From CAYFFV01 sp964342695 (GTDB lineage Bacteria > Acidobacteriota > Vicinamibacteria > Vicinamibacterales > UBA8438): a stretch of DNA of 64,000 nt. A program made the position numbers and the translations under genes. Positions 25,954-33,866 of the stretch are shown here, piece by piece. The notes under the pieces are model-generated. The model was not told the DNA's origin. It ran no database searches and saw nothing but the letters and a program-made list of their open reading frames with translations. The stretch covers positions 124,001-188,000 of the forward strand of contig CAYFFV010000001.1 in the NCBI GenBank assembly GCA_964342695.1, read 5' to 3'. Each line of letters starts with the position of its first letter. Within the stretch, counting starts at the first letter, position 1.

Positions 25954-26891
25954 AAATGGTAACGGTGTTTCTCCGCTTTGGTGTTAGCGCGGGGGTCTTA
26001 ATCGTTTTAGCGTTTGTTGTTGACCTGAATGATGTTTGGTTCAGGTTGTTAGACATGCAGTGTGATTGGGTTTTGTTAGCTGTGTTAGTTTCTGTTTTGC
26101 AAGTGGTTGGTTCCGCATGGCGCTGGCGCTATACAGCTTCTCAACTGGGTATTGGGTTATCGCTTCGTCAGGCTGTTCAAGAGTACTATTTAGCAACCTT
26201 TCTTAATCAAATTCTTCCCGGTGGAGTCATGGGTGATGTTTCAAGAGCGTGGAGACATTCTCGTATTCTTTTAAGTTCTGGATTTGGAAAGACTGGGAAG
26301 GCTGTTCGCGCCGTAATTTTGGAACGACTCTCAGGTCAAATGGTCATGTGTTTGATGGCGGTAATTTCACTTATGTTTCTGTCAATTAACTTCGATTTGA
26401 TTCCATTGTTTTGGGTGTTCGGAAGTGTTGCTCTGGGAGTGCTCACTATCGGATTATGTGTGTCTTGGATAGGCAGGCAAGACGAATCGTTTGCAGCACT
26501 AGTGTTACGGGACACGAGAACGGCATTGTTTTCAAGTCGAGCGTTCCCTGTTCAGTTGCTGAGTTCTTCATTAATTGTTTTGTCGTATTTAGTAATGTAT
26601 ATAGTTGTCGCGCGTGCTGTTGGCATTAGTACTCCAACTGTAGAACTGGCGCCTTTGATCGCACCAGTTCTGATTGCGATGTTGTTGCCTGTAACAGTTG
26701 CTGGTTGGGGATTTCGTGAAGCTGCTGCGGCATTCATTTGGGGGTCTGTCGGTCTAACGGTTTCAGACGGTGTCGTAGTGTCGATTGGATATGGTGTAGT
26801 CGTGTTGCTTTCTAGCCTTCCGGGAGTCGTGTTTTTGTTCTTTGGAAATCCAGATCAAAGAGGACGTCATCATCTAACACAAAATGTCTAA
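25950..26891 (+). CDS. LPG-synthase-TM/UPF0104 family flippase-like membrane protein
   Basis: A 313-residue integral membrane protein with about eight helices, started at GTG 25950, which overlaps the preceding TGA. YYLATFLNQILPGGVMGDVSR is split by family landmarks: the polar NQILPGG and GD-x-x-R are typical of the lysylphosphatidylglycerol synthase transmembrane domain without its synthetase part. Such stand-alone domains are often thought to flip lipids or lipid-linked glycans. In this unit it would move the glycosylated product across the inner membrane (inference). Its last 80 bases overlap the convergent RibD-like gene. Confidence 0.8.
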   Translation: MKMVTVFLRFGVSAGVLIVLAFVVDLNDVWFRLLDMQCDWVLLAVLVSVLQVVGSAWRWRYTASQLGIGLSLRQAVQEYYLATFLNQILPGGVMGDVSRAWRHSRILLSSGFGKTGKAVRAVILERLSGQMVMCLMAVISLMFLSINFDLIPLFWVFGSVALGVLTIGLCVSWIGRQDESFAALVLRDTRTALFSSRAFPVQLLSSSLIVLSYLVMYIVVARAVGISTPTVELAPLIAPVLIAMLLPVTVAGWGFREAAAAFIWGSVGLTVSDGVVVSIGYGVVVLLSSLPGVVFLFFGNPDQRGRHHLTQNV

Positions 26892-27720
26892 CCTTGGGTT
26901 TTATTGCTTTGTCGAGGCTGTCAATTGGATTTAACGTAAGCGCTTTACGGCCTGCCCCTATGAGCAGAGGTGACACCGTAACGTGAAGACGATCGAGTAT
27001 TCCTGCTTTCAGAAAAGATGAAACTGTTTTACTGCCTCCTTCGACTAAGATGCGTCTAATTCCCCGTTGCTTCAAGGCTTCTACAATCTGTGCTGGCTCA
27101 AATAATAGAGATTCCGGAAAGGTCTTTGGTGGATTAGATGAGTCGCCTGCTGGGAGTAAGATTTTCTCACCATTTTTATTTAGTTGATCAGTGTCTTCCG
27201 TCGATTTCGAGCACTGTATTGTTAGCGTTCTGGCAGATTTATCCGTGAAGACACTCAGCTGCCGATCTAATCTTCCATGTGGGTCAAGAACTACTCTGAT
27301 AGGATTGTCTCCTTGTATTTTTCGGACCGTCAAGAGCGGATTATCGGCCGAGGCAGTTTCAGCACCCACTACAACAGCATCAACAATAGCTCTAAGACGG
27401 TGTAATCTTGTTATATCTTCGGGTCCTGTTATGTAGTGGGAATGTCCGGTCGAGGTTGCGATATATCCATCAAGGGTTTGACCTATTTGTGCGATGATTA
27501 AGTCCGGTTTTAACTGTAGTGGGAGAAAAATTTCTAGGAGATCTTTAGCTTTTTCTGTGACAGAAAGAGGACATTTCCATGTACCATTGGCTTCAATTTG
27601 GATCCAAAGAGCAGAATTCGACGGATGGTTAGCACGAAGGGGGAACTTTGACGATTGAATTATTTTTGGTATTCCTCGAAGAAGGTCCCATGCCGCTTGT
27701 TCGTCAAGACGATTGCTCAA
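26812..27720 (-). CDS. RibD C-terminal-type reductase without a deaminase domain
   Basis: A 302-residue protein with TTG start, five bases after AGGAG. Residues ~73-300 form the dihydrofolate-reductase-like RibD_C domain: AQIGQTLDGYIA (77-88), LRAIVDAVVVGAETASADNPLLTVR split by the NADPH-loop region, ILVEGGS, and the C-terminal SPLLIGAGR. The N-terminal 72 residues do not resemble the zinc deaminase of RibD, so only reduction of the ribosyl group of a diaminopyrimidine (or a related pteridine) is expected. It is divergent from the GTP cyclohydrolase II gene across 64 bp, consistent with shared regulation and substrate channel. Confidence 0.83.
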   Translation of the reverse strand: MSNRLDEQAAWDLLRGIPKIIQSSKFPLRANHPSNSALWIQIEANGTWKCPLSVTEKAKDLLEIFLPLQLKPDLIIAQIGQTLDGYIATSTGHSHYITGPEDITRLHRLRAIVDAVVVGAETASADNPLLTVRKIQGDNPIRVVLDPHGRLDRQLSVFTDKSARTLTIQCSKSTEDTDQLNKNGEKILLPAGDSSNPPKTFPESLLFEPAQIVEALKQRGIRRILVEGGSKTVSSFLKAGILDRLHVTVSPLLIGAGRKALTLNPIDSLDKAIKPKVRHFVLDDDVLFDLDFQRTKTRLPEG

Positions 27721-27784
27721 GTAAACTCCTTATAGATTAGCTTGCCCTGGTAGTTTGATTTCAGATCTAGAATAGGTCATTAAC

Positions 27785-28921
27785 ATGCAGGATGCAGATC
27801 GTGGATTATATGAGTTGCGACGGGGTCGCCTTCTTTATGTGACTCCCTCATCCCCCTCAGACAACGAGTCGGGAGTAATAGTTGCTGCCGTAGAGGTTTT
27901 GACGCCTTTAATTTTAGAGCATCTCAAGCGATTGTCCAGTAGCTCTTTAAGGTTAGTCGTGACCCCACACCGGGCTCGAGCTATGGGGTTATCGAATGGG
28001 GCACAACCAACGGAACAGAGTGTCATGCTTAACGGTACGTCGCATTCTGATGCGATCTTGCGTCTTTCGACTTCTTCGTTTGAGCCGAAAGGTGGGCCAA
28101 CTTATGACTGTCGTGTGGCTTCAGCTTCTGAAATCGGGGCACTCAATTTGGCACGCTTTGGAAAGTTAATACCTGCGGTTTTAAGTGCAGAGGTCACACC
28201 TTATGAAAATATAGAATTAAGGAAAGATCTTGAAAATAAAGTCATTTTAAAGGTCACTGCAGACCAAATCGAGCAATTGATTGGTAGCACCACGTTGGAA
28301 GTTGTCCATGTTAGTGATGGTCCTGTTCCGCTTGAAGAAGCGGAGGATGCTCGTTTTATGTGTTTCCGGGAAGCTAATGGCATGCTTGAGCATGTAGCGA
28401 TTGTGATTGGAGATCAGAATGCGTGGACTGACCCAGTTCCCGTCCGCATTCATTCGGCTTGTCTAACTGGCGATCTTTTCGGTAGTTTACGCTGCGATTG
28501 CGGAGAGCAACTTCGCGGAAGTTTAGCTTTTTTTGCTGAGAAAGGAGGGGGTGTTCTTCTCTATCTTGCGCAAGAGGGTCGTGGTATCGGTCTTGCTAAT
28601 AAATTAAGAGCTTACAAGCTACAGAATGAAGGGTTTGATACGGTCGACGCAGATTGCACACTTGGCTTTGGTCCAGACGAACGTACATATGACGTTGCAG
28701 TCGAAATGTTGCGATATCTTAAAATCGACAGGATCCAATTATTGACCAATAATCCAGAGAAAGTTCGAGCTGTGCGAAACTCTGGCATTGAAGTTGTTGA
28801 TCGACAGGGGTTATATGGAACCTTGAATCCACATAACCGAGAATATGTAAAAGCAAAGGTGTTTCGGGCGGGACATTGGCTTGGAGAAATGCTCTCAGGT
28901 TCTTCGCAAAATGGGAAATAG
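27785..28921 (+). CDS. RibBA-type protein: GTP cyclohydrolase II with degenerate RibB domain
   Basis: A 378-residue two-domain protein. The C-terminal domain (~175-375) is a complete GTP cyclohydrolase II: zinc ligands C226, C237 and C239 (C-x10-C-x-C), QEGRGIGL with R266, and GPDERTYD. The N-terminal domain aligns with 3,4-dihydroxy-2-butanone 4-phosphate synthase in layout (a start like LRRGRL, then VIVAAV, then RARAMGL), but the acidic DREDEGD-type motif reads SPSDNESG and the HTE motif reads SASE, so RibB activity is lost. It should open GTP to the diaminopyrimidine that is the likely precursor of the cluster product. Confidence 0.86.
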   Translation: MQDADRGLYELRRGRLLYVTPSSPSDNESGVIVAAVEVLTPLILEHLKRLSSSSLRLVVTPHRARAMGLSNGAQPTEQSVMLNGTSHSDAILRLSTSSFEPKGGPTYDCRVASASEIGALNLARFGKLIPAVLSAEVTPYENIELRKDLENKVILKVTADQIEQLIGSTTLEVVHVSDGPVPLEEAEDARFMCFREANGMLEHVAIVIGDQNAWTDPVPVRIHSACLTGDLFGSLRCDCGEQLRGSLAFFAEKGGGVLLYLAQEGRGIGLANKLRAYKLQNEGFDTVDADCTLGFGPDERTYDVAVEMLRYLKIDRIQLLTNNPEKVRAVRNSGIEVVDRQGLYGTLNPHNREYVKAKVFRAGHWLGEMLSGSSQNGK

Positions 28922-28922
28922 A

Positions 28923-29735
28923 TTAAGACACTCCTAAGCGATTGATCGGAAAACGTTTTGTATCACGAATTGTTTCTGCGATTAGTTGTGAGTAGTGTTT
29001 AGCAAGCTTCATTCCAATTTCTGACGTTGCCAAACTAGGATTTCCTAGGATGCCGTGTTTATTTAGATCGCCTGCAAGCCATGCGAATGACGCGGCGTCG
29101 TTGGTTGCAGTTATTCGCTCAAGAGTTTGGTCCAAATTTTCTAATAATGATGTCGTATCTTTCAGTTCCATCATTTCACCAGCCCGAACACGATCCGGAT
29201 GCAAGTGGAGCATCAGAGAGGTTTCAACCGCCCCTCCGTGTAAACCATATTGCCATTCTGATTCTGGAATTTTGACATCCTCTGGCCGTGGAAAAAGAAA
29301 GTAATTAATCTTAATTACTAAAAGATCGTAGGTTTTACGTAATTTAAGAGCAATGGATTCTAACGCTGCTCGATTTCCACCGTGGCTGTTACTCAGCAAA
29401 AGTCTTCTGATCCCGCATTGTGACAATGCTAATCCGTAACTTTCAATTACGGCTTCCAATATTTTTGGTTCTAGACTGACTGTGCCAGGGAAAAGATGAT
29501 GTTCAGGACTGGTGCCAAGGTTGAGGGGAGTTAACACGCATGCCGGGAAATTGTCAGGTAGATATTGAAAAGCGTGTTGCAACAGGCCTTTACCGATATC
29601 TTTATCGGTTGAAACGGGTAGATGAGAACCGTGTTGTTCAATTGATGCGATAGGAAGAATAGCTACAGGATCACGTTGAGCCAGTAGTTGGATTTCAGCG
29701 CTCGTCATGCTATCCCAGTAGAGAATATTAGGCAT
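28923..29735 (-). CDS. Creatininase-family amidohydrolase
   Basis: A 270-residue metal-dependent hydrolase with all family motifs: SIEQHGSHLP with E33 and H35, D44 in STD, SNSHGGN with H118, and HGGAVETS with H166 and E171. The family includes creatininase, the mycofactocin peptidase MftE, and ArfB, the archaeal enzyme that deformylates a GTP-derived pyrimidine in flavin and F420 synthesis. Lying tail to tail with GTP cyclohydrolase II (one base between stops), an ArfB-like or related ring-amide hydrolysis is an attractive guess. It directly follows the FkbM methyltransferase gene on its own strand. Confidence 0.84.
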   Translation of the reverse strand: MPNILYWDSMTSAEIQLLAQRDPVAILPIASIEQHGSHLPVSTDKDIGKGLLQHAFQYLPDNFPACVLTPLNLGTSPEHHLFPGTVSLEPKILEAVIESYGLALSQCGIRRLLLSNSHGGNRAALESIALKLRKTYDLLVIKINYFLFPRPEDVKIPESEWQYGLHGGAVETSLMLHLHPDRVRAGEMMELKDTTSLLENLDQTLERITATNDAASFAWLAGDLNKHGILGNPSLATSEIGMKLAKHYSQLIAETIRDTKRFPINRLGVS

Positions 29736-29736
29736 C

Positions 29737-30525
29737 TTATCTTTGTTCCTGTTCTAGTTTTTGTGGATATTCAAATGCACTTTTAGGGTAAGAAATAAGG
29801 CGCGCATAAATATCTCCTGATGAAATATGCGTAGCTTCTTTATTGAGCCATTCGATGAGAATTTCTGGGTCTATCCAATTAGGGAATTCAAAACTCCGGC
29901 TTTCCCCAGCAATGGCATTGAACTCGTAGTCTCCAAGTAATTTAAGTCGTTTAATACATGCGCTTATGATCTCAGTATTTCCAGCGACGAATTCAAGAGA
30001 GAGTTTCGGTAAAGCTACTGTAAGTCCTTCGATGACCTCAGACTCATATCCTTCGACGTCGATTTTACAAAAATCAGGAAGACCATATGTCTTAATTAGT
30101 TGATCCAGCGTGGTTATTCGAACGTTTGCACTACGTTTCCAAGTGACGGCTGAAAAACTTTGATTCGTCTTCGTGACTTTTTGGCGCCAGGTTTCGGATA
30201 ACGTTGAGACAGTTGGATAGAACTGGCTGATTGCAATTGTTCCAGTTCCGCTCTGTCGACCGACGGCTTCATGTAGAACTGTAATTTCAGGTTGACGGCG
30301 AACCAGGGTACGTAATAGCGAAGCAACATGAGGTTGTGGTTCAAGTGCCACTACGCGAGCACCGAGGGCTGCGAAAGCCCAAGAACGATCACCAAGATGT
30401 GCCCCAACATCAAAGACAAGGTCTCCAGAACGAATAAAATGGCGATAGAGTCTTTGAAGGCCTATTTGTCGACCTGGACGCCAATAGATAAGAAGTGAAC
30501 GCACAAGGCCTAGCCACATAGGCAT
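29737..30525 (-). CDS. FkbM-family methyltransferase
   Basis: A 262-residue SAM-dependent O-methyltransferase of the FkbM type: FDVGAHLGDRS is motif I, VVALEPQP the acidic end of beta-2, and IDVEGYESEVIEGL the family's C-terminal signature. FkbM proteins often methylate sugars or polyketides. It sits between the LTA-synthase-like transferase gene upstream and the creatininase gene one base downstream, so its substrate may be the periplasmic glucan or the product of the neighbouring GTP-derived cluster. Confidence 0.85.
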   Translation of the reverse strand: MPMWLGLVRSLLIYWRPGRQIGLQRLYRHFIRSGDLVFDVGAHLGDRSWAFAALGARVVALEPQPHVASLLRTLVRRQPEITVLHEAVGRQSGTGTIAISQFYPTVSTLSETWRQKVTKTNQSFSAVTWKRSANVRITTLDQLIKTYGLPDFCKIDVEGYESEVIEGLTVALPKLSLEFVAGNTEIISACIKRLKLLGDYEFNAIAGESRSFEFPNWIDPEILIEWLNKEATHISSGDIYARLISYPKSAFEYPQKLEQEQR

Positions 30526-30580
30526 ACGGTCATTTCCCTGTAAATGTTCAATGAAGAATATTGTGAATGATCGAAAGTCA

Positions 30581-32251
30581 TTAGTCTTTGGTTAATAGCG
30601 AAACCTTAGGAGAGGGCCCTTCACTAAAGGCCCGAATAAATTGATTACGAAAGACATCCATCGTTGGCGCACTTTGCTGTGCATTCGGGAAGGTCCCACT
30701 TATATAGCCCAGATCAAGAAATGGTTGAATAAGCGCTGGGTCTTCGCTGATCACATGCACTGGTACAGCGCGGCTATTGCTATCTCCCGTGATCAAGGGT
30801 GCGGGTTCATGATCTCCGAGAACAACTAGTAAGGTGTCTTTGTCGACAAACCGTTCGGCGTAGCTTGTCATGACATTAAGCGCATAATCGATGGCCAATG
30901 AAAAATGTTCCCGAACTCGCTCATAATCAAGCCATAGTTGCTCGGGTTTTTCGCCAGCGTTTCGCCACGGCTCAAAAATTTCTCCATTGCCGATAATTTC
31001 CCAATCGTCTAAGACTGGAAGAATAGGCGTCCATGGTGCATGACTACTGATAAGACTGATTTCGGCGAATAAGGGGCGAGGGTCGTCTGTCGAATGCCGT
31101 ATAGAATTTTCAAGGAAAGACCATATAAATTGGTCTGGCATAGTTACCCAATTCAGAGGAGGACCCGCATAATCGATTTCGTTTCGGCCGATGATGTAGT
31201 CGTATCCGAGAAGTTGTCCTTCTGGCCATGGCATAGTATTTGCCGGCATGAGGGCGACCGTGCGATGTCCGGTACGACGAAAATCATTAATTAAAGTATC
31301 TGGTCCATTTGCCAAGAGAAGATCATAGCGAAGCTGGTTGTCTATCCAGAGCCCACTAAGTATTGAGAGGTGAGAAAACCAAGACTGGCCGCCTTGCGTC
31401 GGTGCTTCTAGCATTCCTGTCGCCACATGGAGACCAGCGTTCTTCGCCCGTTTGGCGAAGTCTTTAAGGCGTGGCTTAATGATTTGGGAATAGCGTGGAT
31501 CTGTCAAAGTAGACATGCCATATGATTCGAGAAATGCAAATAGGACATCAGATTGTTTTAGTTGGTTAAGTACTGTGGTTGGGTACGCAACATATGTCGG
31601 GTTGGCCTTGATCTCTTCTATGAAAGTGTTTTGTTCAGCCATCATCCTAACAAAGTGTTGGTATTGATCGCGAACGAGGTAAAAAGCGGGCAGAGACAGG
31701 ACGGTATGACGCGACAGCGGGGCATATTGCACAGCAGCTATGGGTAAAAGTAAGAGGATAATGGCACTGAGTATCTGAAATCTTCTTGTCCGACCAAAGG
31801 ATTGACTGGGTAAAGCGAGAAGATTGCCTAGGGACCAAACAATCAATGGAATCATTAAGACACATCCGCCTAAAACCATTACGGTCACACTGACGCCGAG
31901 AGATCCTGTCATTAGGTTATATACGGCATTGCCAAGTTGGAGATCGAGATATAAATTCAGCGGACGGCCGAGACTTTGTCGGGCCATTTCATCGAAAAAT
32001 ATTAAAAAGCTGAGTGTAAGGATGATTGATGCGCCGATGGTTGTTAACGCTGAATTTTTTCTCGCTTTAGTTAGTATGATCATGAGGGCGCTCACCCATA
32101 CAGATTCGAGCGCCAACCAAGGAGCGCCTATTTGCTGATTCAGCAGCCAATGAGGTGCGAGAAATAGTAAATTGATAGCGATGATCCCAACTGCTGAAGT
32201 CACGCATGTCCTGAGAATGTTATTCCGATGCATAAAGGGTGAGCGTCGCAT
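30581..32251 (-). CDS. LTA-synthase/OpgB-like membrane phosphoglycerol (or phosphoethanolamine) transferase
   Basis: A 556-residue protein with four to five N-terminal helices (to about residue 175) and an extracytoplasmic alkaline-phosphatase-fold domain. ESYG (242-245) supplies a metal-binding Glu, GGQSWFSH carries Ser290 as the likely nucleophile in place of the more common Thr, and VLGDHEP is the C-terminal metal motif. There is no CxPxR sulfatase motif. Beside opgG and opgH on the opposite strand, it most likely decorates osmoregulated periplasmic glucans as OpgB does. Its ATG overlaps that of opgG. Confidence 0.75.
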   Translation of the reverse strand: MRRSPFMHRNNILRTCVTSAVGIIAINLLFLAPHWLLNQQIGAPWLALESVWVSALMIILTKARKNSALTTIGASIILTLSFLIFFDEMARQSLGRPLNLYLDLQLGNAVYNLMTGSLGVSVTVMVLGGCVLMIPLIVWSLGNLLALPSQSFGRTRRFQILSAIILLLLPIAAVQYAPLSRHTVLSLPAFYLVRDQYQHFVRMMAEQNTFIEEIKANPTYVAYPTTVLNQLKQSDVLFAFLESYGMSTLTDPRYSQIIKPRLKDFAKRAKNAGLHVATGMLEAPTQGGQSWFSHLSILSGLWIDNQLRYDLLLANGPDTLINDFRRTGHRTVALMPANTMPWPEGQLLGYDYIIGRNEIDYAGPPLNWVTMPDQFIWSFLENSIRHSTDDPRPLFAEISLISSHAPWTPILPVLDDWEIIGNGEIFEPWRNAGEKPEQLWLDYERVREHFSLAIDYALNVMTSYAERFVDKDTLLVVLGDHEPAPLITGDSNSRAVPVHVISEDPALIQPFLDLGYISGTFPNAQQSAPTMDVFRNQFIRAFSEGPSPKVSLLTKD

Positions 32252-32252
32252 G
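32249..32252. promoter_or_regulatory. Second pair of overlapping divergent start codons (CATG)
   Basis: CATG holds the start of opgG on the plus strand (32250-32252) and of the LTA-synthase-like gene on the minus strand (32251-32249). Promoters must lie within the coding sequence of the opposite gene. The minus gene could instead start at an ATG six codons in (32233), which would leave 16 bp between the genes. Confidence 0.5.
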
Positions 32253-33866
32253 GTTAGTTTGGCATTAATCTTGTTTGTCGCAATTTCCTGTGAATCTCAA
32301 CATCCATCTAAGGAAATACCGTCCACATTATCGCAGCCGCCTGTTCTCGACAACTGGTCGTCAGACCTTGGTGTCAATCTCGAAAATTCTGGTTCCATTT
32401 TTGAATACGTTGTAAGACTAGCTCAAAATCGAGTAATCGGGTCTTCCGGTGATGACTCCTTCAAGCTTCCTGACGTACTCGAAAGATTGAATTATGACCA
32501 GTACCGTGCCATTCGGTTCAAGTCAGAAATGGCACTCTGGAAGGGAGAAAGCCCTTTTGAGGTGCAATTGTTTCACCCGGGTTTCGTTCACAAGCGTCCG
32601 GTTAGAGTGAATCTTGTTTCTGAAAATAAAATTCAACATGTGCCGTTTGATCAAAATTTTTTTACCTACGACCCGCCAGCTATACCGCTGTTGTCCGGTT
32701 CTTATCCGAATCTAGATTACGCTGGATTCCGCGTCCACTATCCAATTAATGACCTTTCCGTTCAGGATGAGGTGATTGTTTTTCTTGGTGCCTCGTATTT
32801 TCGGGTACTTGGTCGTGGTCATGTGTATGGATTGTCGTCACGTGGGTTGGCGATTGATACGGGACTCAATCGTGCTGAAGAGTTCCCACATTTTACTGAT
32901 TTTTGGCTGGTAAAACCGGAAGCTGGTTCTTCGGAAATGACGTTTTATGCCGTTCTTGATAGTCCATCGGTTACAGGAGCTTACCGGTTTGTTCTTAAAC
33001 CAGGAGCACGGACAGTTCTAGATGTTGATGCCCGTGTGTTTGCTCGGAAAAATGTAGATAAGATTGGATTCGCACCTATGAGTAGCATGTTTCTTTACGG
33101 GCAGAATCGGAGGCCATGGTTTGATGATTTTCGTCCTCAGGTGCACGATTCTGATGGTTTGTTAATTCATACTGCCGGAAACGACTGGATTTGGCGTCCT
33201 CTTCGAAATGGGCCAGGAGTAAATGTCACATCATTTTCAGGACCTCTACCGAAAGGGTTCGGATTGTTACAGCGACAGCGGATGTTTGACAGTTATCTTG
33301 ATGTGGAAGCAAGGTATCACCAGCGCCCCAGTGAATGGATTATTCCAAGAAAGGGAGATTGGGGTACTGGTCACATTGAATTACTAGAGTATTCCACAGT
33401 ATCGGAGTTTAACGACAATATTGCTGCATATTGGGTTCCTGATGAACCTTTTCGTGCAGGAGAATCGCGGCAGTATTCATATAGCATACGAATGTTTGAT
33501 GACCGTGTCCCTGAGCAAGACGTAGCACGCGTAAAGAATATGCGGATTGGTTGGGACACTTTACCAGGTTCCCCAGAATCTCCGTCAAAGAGTCAACGAA
33601 GATTTGTCATAGATTTTTCGGATGACGATAGTACGTTTGAGAAGAGCACAGCTTCTGTACAAGGAATCATAGAGGTTTCGACTGGACATGTATCTGATCT
33701 TGTGGTTCATCCATTATCTGACGTTCATGGTTGGAGAGCTTCTTTTCGATTTGTTCCAGCCAACAACCAACAAGCAGAAATAACTCTCTATTTAGTTTCT
33801 GATCAACGCCGACGACTGACTGAGACGTGGAACTATACGTGGGACCCTTCGCAAGTTCATGAGTAA
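32250..33866 (+). CDS. opgG: Periplasmic glucan biosynthesis protein OpgG (MdoG)
   Basis: A 538-residue exported protein started at ATG 32250, where a lipoprotein-like signal follows (FVAISC, Cys near residue 14); upstream in-frame codons lack a signal and a ribosome site. The sequence is a full-length match to OpgG: FELPDVL-type segment (SFKLPDVLERL), LDYAGFR, VFLGASYFRVLGRG, YGLSSRGLAIDTG, the long beta-sandwich, FRAGESRQYSY and the Ig-like end. OpgG, with OpgH, makes and branches beta-1,2/1,6 glucans in the periplasm. A lipid anchor would be unusual compared with the soluble enterobacterial protein. It overlaps opgH by eight bases. Confidence 0.9.
   Translation: MVSLALILFVAISCESQHPSKEIPSTLSQPPVLDNWSSDLGVNLENSGSIFEYVVRLAQNRVIGSSGDDSFKLPDVLERLNYDQYRAIRFKSEMALWKGESPFEVQLFHPGFVHKRPVRVNLVSENKIQHVPFDQNFFTYDPPAIPLLSGSYPNLDYAGFRVHYPINDLSVQDEVIVFLGASYFRVLGRGHVYGLSSRGLAIDTGLNRAEEFPHFTDFWLVKPEAGSSEMTFYAVLDSPSVTGAYRFVLKPGARTVLDVDARVFARKNVDKIGFAPMSSMFLYGQNRRPWFDDFRPQVHDSDGLLIHTAGNDWIWRPLRNGPGVNVTSFSGPLPKGFGLLQRQRMFDSYLDVEARYHQRPSEWIIPRKGDWGTGHIELLEYSTVSEFNDNIAAYWVPDEPFRAGESRQYSYSIRMFDDRVPEQDVARVKNMRIGWDTLPGSPESPSKSQRRFVIDFSDDDSTFEKSTASVQGIIEVSTGHVSDLVVHPLSDVHGWRASFRFVPANNQQAEITLYLVSDQRRRLTETWNYTWDPSQVHE

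Noticed and set aside
27785..28921. Annotation as a housekeeping riboflavin RibBA
   Set aside because: The RibB motifs are destroyed, no ribE/ribH follows, and the neighbours are glycosyl- and methyltransferases.
30581..32251. Reading the LTA-synthase-like protein as a true sulfatase
   Set aside because: The CxPxR formylglycine motif is absent and the N-terminal helices and glucan neighbours fit a phosphoglycerol-type transferase.
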